Below, in pieces: positions 50,389-58,419 of a DNA stretch of 64,000 nucleotides. The stretch's first letter is position 1, and every line of letters begins with the position of its first letter. This DNA is from a bacterium 1xD42-67 (GTDB taxonomy: Bacteria; Bacillota; Clostridia; Oscillospirales; Oscillospiraceae): assembly GCA_003612335.1 (NCBI GenBank), contig RAYO01000001.1, positions 62,001-126,000 of the forward strand, given 5' to 3'. Both the position numbers and the translations under genes were made by a program. The notes under the pieces were generated by a model. It was not told where the DNA came from. It was given only the letters and a program-made list of their open reading frames with translations, and made no database searches.

Positions 50389-52953
50389 TCATATCCCGGC
50401 GAGTCGGGCGCAGACCTCGTCATAGGCGCGCAGCAGCGCGGCGTGCCGCGCCAGGATGAAGTCCACATCCCCCCGCTTCCCCGCCAGCTCCAGCTCCTTT
50501 GCCTGTGCGGAAAGGGCTGTTGCGCCGATGGTGAGCGCCGTGCTCTTGAGCGCGTGGACCTTGATCGCATAATCCGTCCAGTCGGCGGCCTCATACAGGG
50601 AGACGATCTCCGCCTTTTTGCTCCCGCTCTGGGCGCAGAACATCCGCAGCATCTCCCGGAAGAAGCCCTCGTCTCCGGCGCAGTAGTCCAGTCCCAGGGC
50701 CGTATCGATCCCCGCCCGGGCCAGCCGGTCGTAGGGGAGCCCGGAGCCGACGGCGGGGGGCACCGCAGGCTCGGCCGCCTCCGCAGCCTCTGTACGCTCC
50801 GCCGGCACGGGGACGCTGTCGGGCGCACGGGGCCCATCCTCTGCCGGAACGGCCGGCTCCTCGTCCTCCGGCATATCTCTTTCCGGAGGGTCTTCGCCGT
50901 ATTGGATCGAGCGGTCAGGCAGCACCTTGCGCAGCACACGCTCCAGGACGGTCCGCTCGATAGGCTTGGGGACGAATTCCGTGAAGCCTTCGCTGCGGAA
51001 CATCTCCCGGGCCCCGCTGACAGTATTCGCGGTGAGCGCGATCACCGGCAGGTCCTGATAGGCCCCGCTCAGGAGCTCCCGGATCTTCTTCAGGGTCTGC
51101 ACGCCGTCGAATCCCGGCATCATGTGGTCCAGGAAGATGATGTCATAGGGGATGGCCTCGCACCGCGCCACAGCTTCCTTCCCGCTCAGGCAGGTATCCA
51201 CCTCGATCCCATAGCTCCCCAGCACGCCCTTGGCCACCACCAGGTTCATCTCCTCGTCATCCACCGCCAGCGCCCGCACGCCGGTGCAGGTGAACGGCTT
51301 CCGCCCGGCGGCCTGAGACTCCGCGAAGCCGCGCGCCTCCAGGTCTCCATTCAGCAGGTTTGCGACGGAGAGGGCAGAAAAGGGCTTGTGCATGATGAGC
51401 AGCTTGCTCCCGCTGTCCAAAGTGAACTCCTTCTCTGCGATCACGACGACACGGAGCGTATCGGCCAGTCCTTCGTAATATGCCCGGTCCTCTTCATACT
51501 CCGACTGGGCGATGAACACATGGGTCAGGCTGTGGCTGCGCTGCAGCTTGAACAATCCTTCCAGGTCGTGGGTCTGATAGCCGTTGATGCCAAGCCCCCT
51601 CAGCAGGTTCAGGATCAGGCTGTCATAATACCCCCGGACCTCGTCGCAGCTGTACCGTTCCGGTCTGAAATAGCATGCGACGCACACCTGATCGGCATGG
51701 TCGAGGACGATGCACGGCTGGTCGTCCGCTACCCCCTGGGGGATCACGATATGAGCGTGCAGGCCCTGATGTCCCTTGCTCTCGAAGTGGATGAAGCCGC
51801 CCATAGCGTTCAAAAGCCCCCGAGCGATCGGGAGCCCCAGTCCGAGCCCGCCCACCAGACGGCTGCTCCCGGAGTCTGCCTGGTAAAAGTCGTCATACAT
51901 CTGCGTCATCTGGGAGTCCGTCATGCCGATCCCCGTGTCGCAGATATCGATGATCAGATTGATACCATAGTGCTCCGGTCGGTATCCGATGCGGACGTTC
52001 ACGCCGCCCTCCTCGGTGAATTTGATGGAGTTCTCCACCAGGATCTTGAGCACATGGGAGATCTTCTCCGCGTCGCCGATGAGGACCGCGGGCACCTTCG
52101 GGTCGATATCGAACACGATCTCCAGATGATTCCGGTTGCTTTGCAGAGCGGTCATCGTGATCACATCGTTCAGCACGGATGTGATCATATATTCCTCCCG
52201 CTCCGGCTTCAGGGTGCCCTCTACGATCTCGGTGTAGTCGAGCATATTGTTGATCTGGCTGGACAGGCGCTTCCCGGCCAGCTGGATCGATGTCATATCC
52301 GCCTGGATGTCTGGGCGGAGCTCCTTCCCCAGCGCCACCTCACTGAGCCCGATCACCATATTGATCGGCGTGCGGAGCTCATGGGACACGTTGGATAAAA
52401 AAACAGCGTTCTGCCTTCCGGACGCTTCCAGCTCGGCGAAGACATGGTCATACCATTTCCGCTGGATGCTCCGCTGCTTGATCCAATAACCCGCCAGCGC
52501 CACCCCGCAAAAGGTCACGACCGCCCCAAGCCCCAGGCGGAGCCCATCCTGGAAGCCGATATCACGGGAGATCGTATGGAGGATCAGGGCATGGTATACC
52601 AGCACCAGGACATAGAGCGCCGCAAGTACGTACAAGATCCACTTTTTGTTCAGTGAGAACAGCGCGAGGATGATGATACAGGCCACTGCAGGGATGTCGA
52701 AAAGGCTGGACCTATGTACGCCGAAGAAAAAGAACTGCAGCAGGATCAGCCCGGCGCAGAGATCTTCATAAAAGATATCTGGACCGAGCTTTGCGATGTG
52801 CAGTGACCACACGCTGAAGCACCCGGCTGCCATCAAAGGGAGCGTCCAAAGCTCCCACCCCATCGCCACAGTGATCAGGCCCAGCATCCCGCTGGATACC
52901 GTGGTGATGATGGCCAGCAGCAGATGCCTGCTCGTCTGTTCCCGCGCCCTCAT
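50389..52953 (-). CDS. BarA-like hybrid sensor histidine kinase with two receiver regions and Hpt
   Basis: An 854-residue protein. About six N-terminal membrane helices (10-155) carry no large outside loop. HisKA His191 is in LSNVSHELRTPINMVIG, and the HATPase has ENSIKF, DTGIGM and GGLGLGLPIA. Residues 413-540 look like a degenerate receiver without the Asp. A real receiver (about 560-675) has Asp609 (FLDHMMPGFDG). A Pro/Glu-rich linker leads to an Hpt domain with His800 (VHALKSTALTIGA). A full phosphorelay in one chain. Its start overlaps the stop of the receiver gene upstream (ATGA), and the DegV-kinase starts 27 bp downstream. Confidence 0.93.
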   Translation of the reverse strand: MRAREQTSRHLLLAIITTVSSGMLGLITVAMGWELWTLPLMAAGCFSVWSLHIAKLGPDIFYEDLCAGLILLQFFFFGVHRSSLFDIPAVACIIILALFSLNKKWILYVLAALYVLVLVYHALILHTISRDIGFQDGLRLGLGAVVTFCGVALAGYWIKQRSIQRKWYDHVFAELEASGRQNAVFLSNVSHELRTPINMVIGLSEVALGKELRPDIQADMTSIQLAGKRLSSQINNMLDYTEIVEGTLKPEREEYMITSVLNDVITMTALQSNRNHLEIVFDIDPKVPAVLIGDAEKISHVLKILVENSIKFTEEGGVNVRIGYRPEHYGINLIIDICDTGIGMTDSQMTQMYDDFYQADSGSSRLVGGLGLGLPIARGLLNAMGGFIHFESKGHQGLHAHIVIPQGVADDQPCIVLDHADQVCVACYFRPERYSCDEVRGYYDSLILNLLRGLGINGYQTHDLEGLFKLQRSHSLTHVFIAQSEYEEDRAYYEGLADTLRVVVIAEKEFTLDSGSKLLIMHKPFSALSVANLLNGDLEARGFAESQAAGRKPFTCTGVRALAVDDEEMNLVVAKGVLGSYGIEVDTCLSGKEAVARCEAIPYDIIFLDHMMPGFDGVQTLKKIRELLSGAYQDLPVIALTANTVSGAREMFRSEGFTEFVPKPIERTVLERVLRKVLPDRSIQYGEDPPERDMPEDEEPAVPAEDGPRAPDSVPVPAERTEAAEAAEPAVPPAVGSGLPYDRLARAGIDTALGLDYCAGDEGFFREMLRMFCAQSGSKKAEIVSLYEAADWTDYAIKVHALKSTALTIGATALSAQAKELELAGKRGDVDFILARHAALLRAYDEVCARLAGI

Positions 52954-53312
52954 CTCTTATCGAACTCCTGCGCTACCCGCTTGATGAGCTCCTGCGGCCG
53001 GTAGGGCTTTTTCAGATAGTCCACCGCCCCCAGCAGGAGCGCGCCGACCACATCCTCCACCTCGCCCGAGGCCGTCAGGAAAATGACAGGGATATCCGCA
53101 GCGAACTCTTTCATATGTTCGAAGGTCTCCATCCCGTTCATCAAAGGCATGTCGATATCCAGGAGGACCAGGTCTATCTTCTGGTCCCTCAATATGTGCA
53201 GCGCCCGTATCCCGGAATCCGCCAGTACCACATCATAGTCTTCTCCCAGGATGATCTGCGTCCGCATCAGATTCATTTGGTCATCATCCACTACTAAGAT
53301 ACGCTTCTGCAT
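52950..53312 (-). CDS. Stand-alone response-regulator receiver domain (CheY-like)
   Basis: A 120-residue single receiver. VDDDQMN holds the acidic pocket, LVLLDIDMPLMNG the phosphorylated Asp (near residue 53), FLTASGE the Thr and YLKKPYRPQEL the Lys. There is no output domain, so it is either a phosphate shuttle for the two kinases below it or acts on protein targets. First gene of the three-gene phosphorelay operon, overlapping the next by 4 bp. Confidence 0.93.
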   Translation of the reverse strand: MQKRILVVDDDQMNLMRTQIILGEDYDVVLADSGIRALHILRDQKIDLVLLDIDMPLMNGMETFEHMKEFAADIPVIFLTASGEVEDVVGALLLGAVDYLKKPYRPQELIKRVAQEFDKR

Positions 53313-53363
53313 ATGAGTTCTCCTCCCATTCCATCATCCAGCCGCTCACGACCTGTGTGCTTT

Positions 53364-53392
53364 ATTCTATAGGAAGACCATCGGAAAATCAA
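53364..53392 (-). promoter_or_regulatory. Promoter of the receiver/hybrid-kinase/DegV-kinase operon
   Basis: On the minus strand TTGATT (53387-53392), 17-bp spacer, TAGAAT (53364-53369), about 50 bp before the receiver gene start. Confidence 0.7.
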
Positions 53393-53470
53393 GGTCGATC
53401 GGAAAACTTTTTGCCTGGAGACAGGTCGGCTGCACCGTTGCAGCGCTCGATGCGGCCGGCCGCAGAAGGA

Positions 53471-53500
53471 GACCGGCACGGTCCTGTGGCCGTGCCGGTC
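53471..53500 (-). terminator. Hairpin downstream of the RpiR gene
   Basis: GACCGGCACGG (53471-53481) and CCGTGCCGGTC (53490-53500) form a perfect 11-bp stem. No U-run follows, so it may be a weak terminator. The 287-bp gap between the receiver and RpiR genes contains only this and the promoter at 53364. Confidence 0.45.
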
Positions 53501-53599
53501 TGGTCTGTGCCGGTCTGCTCCTCACATCCCCGCGGTCTGACGGCGCCTCACCGGCGGCCGGATCCGGCCGGGTATCGCGGGGCGTCAGGGCGGTGAGGT

Positions 53600-54463
53600 T
53601 CAGAACAGGCCGGTCTGGGAGGTGTACTCGTCGATCCGTTTCAGGACGTCCCGGTTGGAGCCGTTGGTCATGCGGGCCAGGTAGACGCACAGCAGCTCGG
53701 CCACCAGCATAGGGGCGACATAGGAATTGTGGAAGCTGCTGCTCTCGCAGCGGGCCAGCAGGAGGACGTCGGCATAGGGCGCCAGGACGCTGGTGGGCTT
53801 GTCCGTGATGACGACGATCTTTGCCCCCTGTTTTTTGGCCATCTCGGTGGCCAGCAGGGTGAGGCGGGAGTAGCGGGGGAAGGAGATGGCGATCGCGCAG
53901 TCGCCCTCGCCGATATCGCTGACGAAATCGAAGATGTTCTGGCCCCGGTCTACGAAATGATGGACATGAGGGATGGTCTGCCGCAGGATGATGTTGAGGA
54001 AATCCGCGATGCTGTCACAGGCGCGGGAGGACAGGATGAATTTGGAATCGCTCTCCAGCAGGAGCCTCCCCGCCTGTTCCAGCAGCTTCTCAGAGCAGTC
54101 AGCCAGGGTCATCTGTATGTTGGAGAGGACGTATCGGGCGACAGAATCCATCGTGGACATCTCTTTGCTGCACTTGTTGACCTCGTCGAGCCGCTCCACC
54201 GGGATCACGATGGATTCATTGATGATCCCCTTGCTGCCGATATAGATGTCCCGCAGGAACCTTTGGAACTCCGGATAGCCGGAGAAGCCCAGCTGCTGGG
54301 TGAAACGGATGACGGTGGAGTAGCTGATCCCCAGCGTCTCCGCCAGCTCCAGAGAGGAGAGGAAGCAGCAGGTCTGGAGATGGTCCACGACGTAATCCGC
54401 AACGATCTTCAGCTTGGGGGACAGGGCGTGCTCGGTCAGTAATTTGTTCAGCTGTTCATTCAT
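53600..54463 (-). CDS. MurR/RpiR-family transcriptional regulator
   Basis: A 287-residue regulator. The N-terminal helix-turn-helix includes SLELAETLGISYSTVIRFTQ, QLGFSGYPEFQRFLRD. The C-terminal SIS domain follows (SKFILSSRACDSIADFLNII, AIAISFPRYSRLTLLATEMA, KIVVITDKPTSVLAPYAD). SIS domains in this family bind phosphosugars or other small acids. The ATG at 54463 gives the usual family length. It is divergent from the symporter-aminotransferase-aldolase operon and should control it, perhaps through the palindrome at 54658-54675. Confidence 0.9.
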   Translation of the reverse strand: MNEQLNKLLTEHALSPKLKIVADYVVDHLQTCCFLSSLELAETLGISYSTVIRFTQQLGFSGYPEFQRFLRDIYIGSKGIINESIVIPVERLDEVNKCSKEMSTMDSVARYVLSNIQMTLADCSEKLLEQAGRLLLESDSKFILSSRACDSIADFLNIILRQTIPHVHHFVDRGQNIFDFVSDIGEGDCAIAISFPRYSRLTLLATEMAKKQGAKIVVITDKPTSVLAPYADVLLLARCESSSFHNSYVAPMLVAELLCVYLARMTNGSNRDVLKRIDEYTSQTGLF

Positions 54464-54618
54464 GGTCGTCCCCAGATCCTTTGTTAGAGCTTTGTATGCG
54501 GCGCCTTTGGGCCACAATTTATCCATTATACTGTATCTGAACAAGAGAATCAAGATACCTGGCCGGCATTTCGTCAAAAGTGCATAAAATGCCGGGAGAT
54601 CTTTTGCAAAAATGTCAA

Positions 54619-54647
54619 TTTACAAATAGAGCGGATCTCGGTAAAAT
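54619..54647 (+). promoter_or_regulatory. Promoter of the symporter-aminotransferase-RraA operon
   Basis: TTTACA (54619-54624), 17-bp spacer, TAAAAT (54642-54647). Confidence 0.7.
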
Positions 54648-54657
54648 GCGGGTGAAG

Positions 54658-54675
54658 GATAAAAATGTTTTTATC
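54658..54675. promoter_or_regulatory. Candidate RpiR operator GATAAAAA-TG-TTTTTATC
   Basis: Perfect 8-bp inverted arms around two bases, placed 10 bp after the -10 element. A repressor bound here would block transcription. Confidence 0.65.
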
Positions 54676-54721
54676 TATTGTTACAAGAACTAAAATATCT
54701 TTATCTTTAGGAGGGCCTGTC

Positions 54722-55951
54722 ATGAAAAAACTTTCCCTGGGCGTGAAGATCCTGATCGGCATCGCGGTCGGCCTTTCGATCGGATTCGTCTCGCCGGAGG
54801 CGGCCAGCCTCCTGTCCCCGATCGGAAAGATATTCCTTCGGATGCTGAAGATGCTCATCGTCCCCTTGGTGTTCTTCAGCATCACCAACGGCGTGTGCAA
54901 GATGGGCGACGCGAAACAGCTGCGTACGGTCGGCCTGCGGTTCGTACTGTACATCGTCGTCACCTCCGGGATCTGCTCCGCCATCGGTATCGCCGCGGCG
55001 GCGGCCGTGGGCCTGGGCAAAGGGACCACCGAGTTCCTGGACCCCTCCGCTCAGGTGGACAGCGTGAGCTATAACTTCATCGACAATGTGATCTCCTGGT
55101 TCCCAGAAAACATCGTGGACGCCATGGTCAATGCGAACATGCTCCAGATCATCGTGTTCTCCCTCTTCCTGGGCGTGGCCCTGCTGTATTTGGGCGAGCG
55201 GGTGGCCCGGTTGGTCATGCTCATCGATGAGGCCACCGAGACCATGCTGAAGATCACGGAGTTCGTCATGGCCTTCTCCCCCTTCGGCATCGCCTCTCTG
55301 ATGGCCACAATGGTCAGCACCATCAGCGGAGCCACCATGAAGGAGGTCATCAGCTTCCTGATCGCCGACAACGTCTGCGCTATCGCGATCCTCTTCATTG
55401 GCTATCCTCTGATGATCCAGGTGATGACCAAACTCAGCGGCGTCCGCTTCATGAAGAACATCGCGGAGCCCATGATCGTGGCCATCTCCACCACCTCCTC
55501 CGCCGCCACCCTGCCCGTCTCCATCCGCACTGCGGAAGACAAGCTGGGGGTCCCCGAGAACATCTACGGCTTCACCCTCCCCCTGGGCAACACCTGCGGC
55601 ATGAACGGCTTTGCCCTGTTCATCGGCCTGTTCTGCATCTTCTCTTCCCATCTGTACGGCTTCGACATCACCCCCAGCCGGATCCTCCAGTTCGTCTTCC
55701 TGGGCATCATCCTCTCCGTCGGCGCCGCGGGCGTCAAGGGCGCGGGCGTGGTCATGTCCACCGTCCTGTTGGAGGCCCTGGGGATGCCCCTGACCATGGT
55801 GCCCATCCTGGCCGCGATCTGGCCCGTCATCGACCCCGCCCACACCGTACTGAACAATGTCAGCGACCTGACCGGCACCACCATCATCGCCAGCCAGCTC
55901 AAGAAGCTGGACCGGACCGTGTTCAACAGCGCTGCTGAGAAAGGAGCATGA
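54722..55951 (+). CDS. Dicarboxylate/amino acid:cation symporter (DAACS family)
   Basis: A 409-residue GltP/DctA-type transporter. The N-terminus is VKILIGIAVGLSIGF, followed by several helices and the reentrant loop STTSSAATLPVSIRTAEDKL (the serine-rich HP1 motif). The next motif reads PLGNTCGMNGFALFIG, where glutamate and dicarboxylate carriers have GATxNMDG. This shift in the cation/substrate site suggests a non-standard substrate. AGGAGGG precedes the ATG at 54722. First gene of an operon with an aminotransferase and an aldolase. Confidence 0.92.
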   Translation: MKKLSLGVKILIGIAVGLSIGFVSPEAASLLSPIGKIFLRMLKMLIVPLVFFSITNGVCKMGDAKQLRTVGLRFVLYIVVTSGICSAIGIAAAAAVGLGKGTTEFLDPSAQVDSVSYNFIDNVISWFPENIVDAMVNANMLQIIVFSLFLGVALLYLGERVARLVMLIDEATETMLKITEFVMAFSPFGIASLMATMVSTISGATMKEVISFLIADNVCAIAILFIGYPLMIQVMTKLSGVRFMKNIAEPMIVAISTTSSAATLPVSIRTAEDKLGVPENIYGFTLPLGNTCGMNGFALFIGLFCIFSSHLYGFDITPSRILQFVFLGIILSVGAAGVKGAGVVMSTVLLEALGMPLTMVPILAAIWPVIDPAHTVLNNVSDLTGTTIIASQLKKLDRTVFNSAAEKGA

Positions 55952-55953
55952 TC

Positions 55954-57126
55954 ATGCTGGGATTCAACCGTGAGATCCTGGGGCTCCAGCCCTCTCGTTC
56001 CATGACCTTCATGGCCAAGGCCAAGCAGCTCCGGGCCCAGGACCCGGAGGTGGTGGACCTCTCCGGGGGCGAGCCCGACTTCGACACCCCCCAGAAGATC
56101 CGGGACGAGCTGTACCGCCAGGTGGCGGCGGGCTATACCCACTATACCGTGGGCGCCGGCCTGCCTGAGCTGCGGGAACGGATCGTAAAGAAGCTGAAGG
56201 AGGAGAACGGCTGTGACTATCCCGCCGAAGGCATCGTAGTCACCCCCGGCGGCAAGTTCGCCATCTATCTGGCGGTCCGCACCTTCGTCGATGCCGGGGA
56301 TGAGGTCATGTACTTGGAGCCGGCCTGGGTCTCTTATCCCTCCATCATCGAGGCCTCCGGCGGCAGGCCCGTGCCTGTGCGCCTCTCCCACAGCGACAAC
56401 TACCGCATCACCCTGGAACAGCTGGAGCAGCATGTCACGGACAGGACCAAGATGCTCATCATCAACTACCCTAACAATCCCACGGGGCGCGCCCTGAGCC
56501 GGGTGGAGGCCGATGCCCTGGAGCAGTTCCTGCTGCGCCACCCCGGCCTGATGCTCCTGTCCGACGAGGTCTACGAGCGGATCCTATACACAGGGAACGA
56601 GAACATCAGCATGGGCTCCTACGCCTCTGTCGCCAGCCGGGTCATCACGATGAACGGCTTTTCCAAGAGCGTGGCCATGACCGGCTGGCGCGTGGGCTAT
56701 CTGGCTACCACACCGGAGATCGGGGCGGTCATGTATAAGCTGTTCCAGCATACCATCACCTGCGTCAGCGGATTCATCCAGAAGGCGGCCACTGTAGCCC
56801 TGGACTGCACCGAGGAGATCGAGGAGATGCGCAGGCGCTATGAGCGCCGCCGGGATATGTTCGTCGAAGGGCTCAATGCCATCGACGGTGTCCACTGCGC
56901 GCTCCCACAAGGGGCCTTCTATGCCTGGGTGAGATTCGATATCCCCGGGATGGGCTCTGAGGCGGTGTGTGACTACATCCTGAAGGAGGCGAAGGTGGTG
57001 GGCGTCCCCGGCGTGGCCTACGGCACTGACGACAGCTGTGTCCGATTCTCCTTCGCTACGGCCGAGGAGGATCTGGAGCGGGCCCTGATTCAAATCAGGG
57101 CAGCGATGGAACGAGTAAAAAAATGA
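55954..57126 (+). CDS. Class I/II pyridoxal-phosphate aminotransferase (aspartate aminotransferase-like)
   Basis: A 390-residue fold-type I aminotransferase. It has DLSGGEPDFDTPQKI, VVTPGGKFAIYLAVRTF, NYPNNPTGRALS (PLP and carboxylate contacts), LLSDEVYERILY (Asp/Tyr) and NGFSKSVAMTGWRVGYL with the PLP-lysine in the SKS motif. The C-terminal Arg region is CVRFSFATAEEDLERA. Donor and acceptor cannot be fixed. AAGGAG lies seven bases before the ATG at 55954; an ATG at 55948 overlaps the symporter stop. Likely acts on the amino acid imported by the symporter. Confidence 0.92.
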   Translation: MLGFNREILGLQPSRSMTFMAKAKQLRAQDPEVVDLSGGEPDFDTPQKIRDELYRQVAAGYTHYTVGAGLPELRERIVKKLKEENGCDYPAEGIVVTPGGKFAIYLAVRTFVDAGDEVMYLEPAWVSYPSIIEASGGRPVPVRLSHSDNYRITLEQLEQHVTDRTKMLIINYPNNPTGRALSRVEADALEQFLLRHPGLMLLSDEVYERILYTGNENISMGSYASVASRVITMNGFSKSVAMTGWRVGYLATTPEIGAVMYKLFQHTITCVSGFIQKAATVALDCTEEIEEMRRRYERRRDMFVEGLNAIDGVHCALPQGAFYAWVRFDIPGMGSEAVCDYILKEAKVVGVPGVAYGTDDSCVRFSFATAEEDLERALIQIRAAMERVKK

Positions 57127-57144
57127 TTTTGAGAGGTGGATATC

Positions 57145-57825
57145 ATGAGCAAAGGAAATAAGATCGTCGAGAACTTCCAGCGCCCAGATAAGGAGCTGGT
57201 ACAGCGATTTTCCCGAATCCCTGTGGCGAATATCGACGATTGCGTGGGCAGGACTGGGGCGATGAACGACCGGATTCGCCCCATGAACCGCAGCAGGCTC
57301 CTGGGGACCGCCTTCACCATCAAGGTCCCAGAGGGTGATAATCTGATGTTCCACAAGGCGATGGACATGGCTCAGCCCGGCGATGTGTTCGTCATCGACG
57401 CCGGCGGGAGCTCCAGCCGTTCCATCTTTGGAGAGCTGATGGTGAACTATTGCCGCATACGCGGTATAGCTGGGATCGTAGTGGACGGCAGCATCCGCGA
57501 CTCTGACGCCATCGGACAGATGGAGGACTTCCCGGTCTATGCCATCGGTGTGACCCCGAACGGGCCCTATAAGAACGGCCCCGGTGAGATCAATACGCCG
57601 GTCGCCGTGGGCGGGATCGTGGTCCGCCCTGGAGATATCCTGGTGGGCGATGCGGACGGTGTTATCGTCATCCGCCCGGAGGATGCGGAGAGCATCGCGG
57701 ATGCCGCAGAGGCGGTGATCGAAAAAGAGGAACAGATCATGAAGGATATTTTGGAGAAGTGTTCCTATGTCCGCCCCTGGGTGGACCAGAAGATCCAGGA
57801 GCTGGGTACAGAGATCATAAAATGA
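57145..57825 (+). CDS. RraA-family aldolase (4-hydroxy-4-methyl-2-oxoglutarate aldolase-like)
   Basis: A 226-residue RraA/HMG-aldolase family protein. The start has RIPVANIDDCVGRTGAMNDR, the metal/pyruvate site is GGSSSRSIFGELM with GIVVDGSIRDSDAIGQ (the R-D of the class II pyruvate aldolase site), and the end has VVRPGDILVGDADGVIVI. Catalytic members cleave 4-hydroxy-4-methyl-2-oxoglutarate or 4-carboxy-4-hydroxy-2-oxoadipate to pyruvate and can decarboxylate oxaloacetate; RraA itself inhibits RNase E. Coupling with an aminotransferase favours the enzyme role. GAGAGGTGG precedes the ATG at 57145. Confidence 0.9.
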   Translation: MSKGNKIVENFQRPDKELVQRFSRIPVANIDDCVGRTGAMNDRIRPMNRSRLLGTAFTIKVPEGDNLMFHKAMDMAQPGDVFVIDAGGSSSRSIFGELMVNYCRIRGIAGIVVDGSIRDSDAIGQMEDFPVYAIGVTPNGPYKNGPGEINTPVAVGGIVVRPGDILVGDADGVIVIRPEDAESIADAAEAVIEKEEQIMKDILEKCSYVRPWVDQKIQELGTEIIK

Positions 57826-57848
57826 TGGGGATGTCCCCATGATAAGAT

Positions 57849-57877
57849 AAAAAGAGGGCGCGACGCGCCCTCTTTTT
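57849..57877 (+). terminator. Terminator of the symporter-aminotransferase-RraA operon
   Basis: AAAAAGAGGGCGC (57849-57861) and GCGCCCTCTTTTT (57865-57877) are perfect inverses around a 3-base loop, with U-run. Confidence 0.93.
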
Positions 57878-57975
57878 CGTTGGATATAGGAAGATATAGG
57901 AAATGTCCGCTCAACGCCGGTCAGATCTGAAGCATCCCTCTGTCCCGTTTTTCGGCTGGATAGGCCGGTCTGCCT

Positions 57976-58419
57976 CTAGTGGGCCGTGTCTACGATCGCG
58001 ATGCTGGAATCTCCATGGTACGCCTGCTCCAAGACCGCGCGGGCCAGGATCTGGAAGGAGGCGTGGGAGGAGGACGCCCCTGCGATCGCGTCGATGCTGC
58101 CCTCGCCCTGTCCCTCCAGGAGCTGGCTGGCGTAATATCGGGTATACTCGTTGGGATAGGTGCCGTTGGAATGGAGCATGTTCTGCATATATGCGTTGTC
58201 CCAGCTCTTGATGAAGCCGCTGGCATTCTCCGCATTATACTCGACCGAGACGATGCTCCCGCCCTTTACCAGGATCGTGATATATTCCTTCCAGCCGTGA
58301 CTGAACTCGGATGCCTGGGCGGTATAGTATCCGTCCTGGAGCCCCCCGCGGCCTCCGCAGGCCGCCAGCAGGGACGCTGTCAGCAGCAGGGCTGAGAGCA
58401 TGGCAAAGATCCGTTTCAT
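57976..58419 (-). CDS. FMN-binding-domain-like lipoprotein
   Basis: A 147-residue secreted protein. The signal peptide is basic and hydrophobic (MKRIFAMLSALLLTASLLAA) and ends at a lipobox LAAC, so it is a lipoprotein. The mature part has GYYTAQASEFSHGWKEYITI, VKGGSIVSVEYNAENASGFI and DAIAGASSSHASF, the layout of small FMN-binding domains that carry SGATxTS before the helix. The threonine used for covalent FMN is replaced by a Ser-rich stretch. It starts inside the 3' end of the chemoreceptor gene, so it may be an outside partner of that receptor. GTG at 58428 is an alternative start. Confidence 0.82.
   Translation of the reverse strand: MKRIFAMLSALLLTASLLAACGGRGGLQDGYYTAQASEFSHGWKEYITILVKGGSIVSVEYNAENASGFIKSWDNAYMQNMLHSNGTYPNEYTRYYASQLLEGQGEGSIDAIAGASSSHASFQILARAVLEQAYHGDSSIAIVDTAH

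Noticed and set aside
48127-52398. A 1,423-codon open frame on the plus strand
   Set aside because: It is exactly antisense to the two hybrid kinases, reads as Gln/His/Asp/Val-rich noise without domains, and reflects high GC at third positions.
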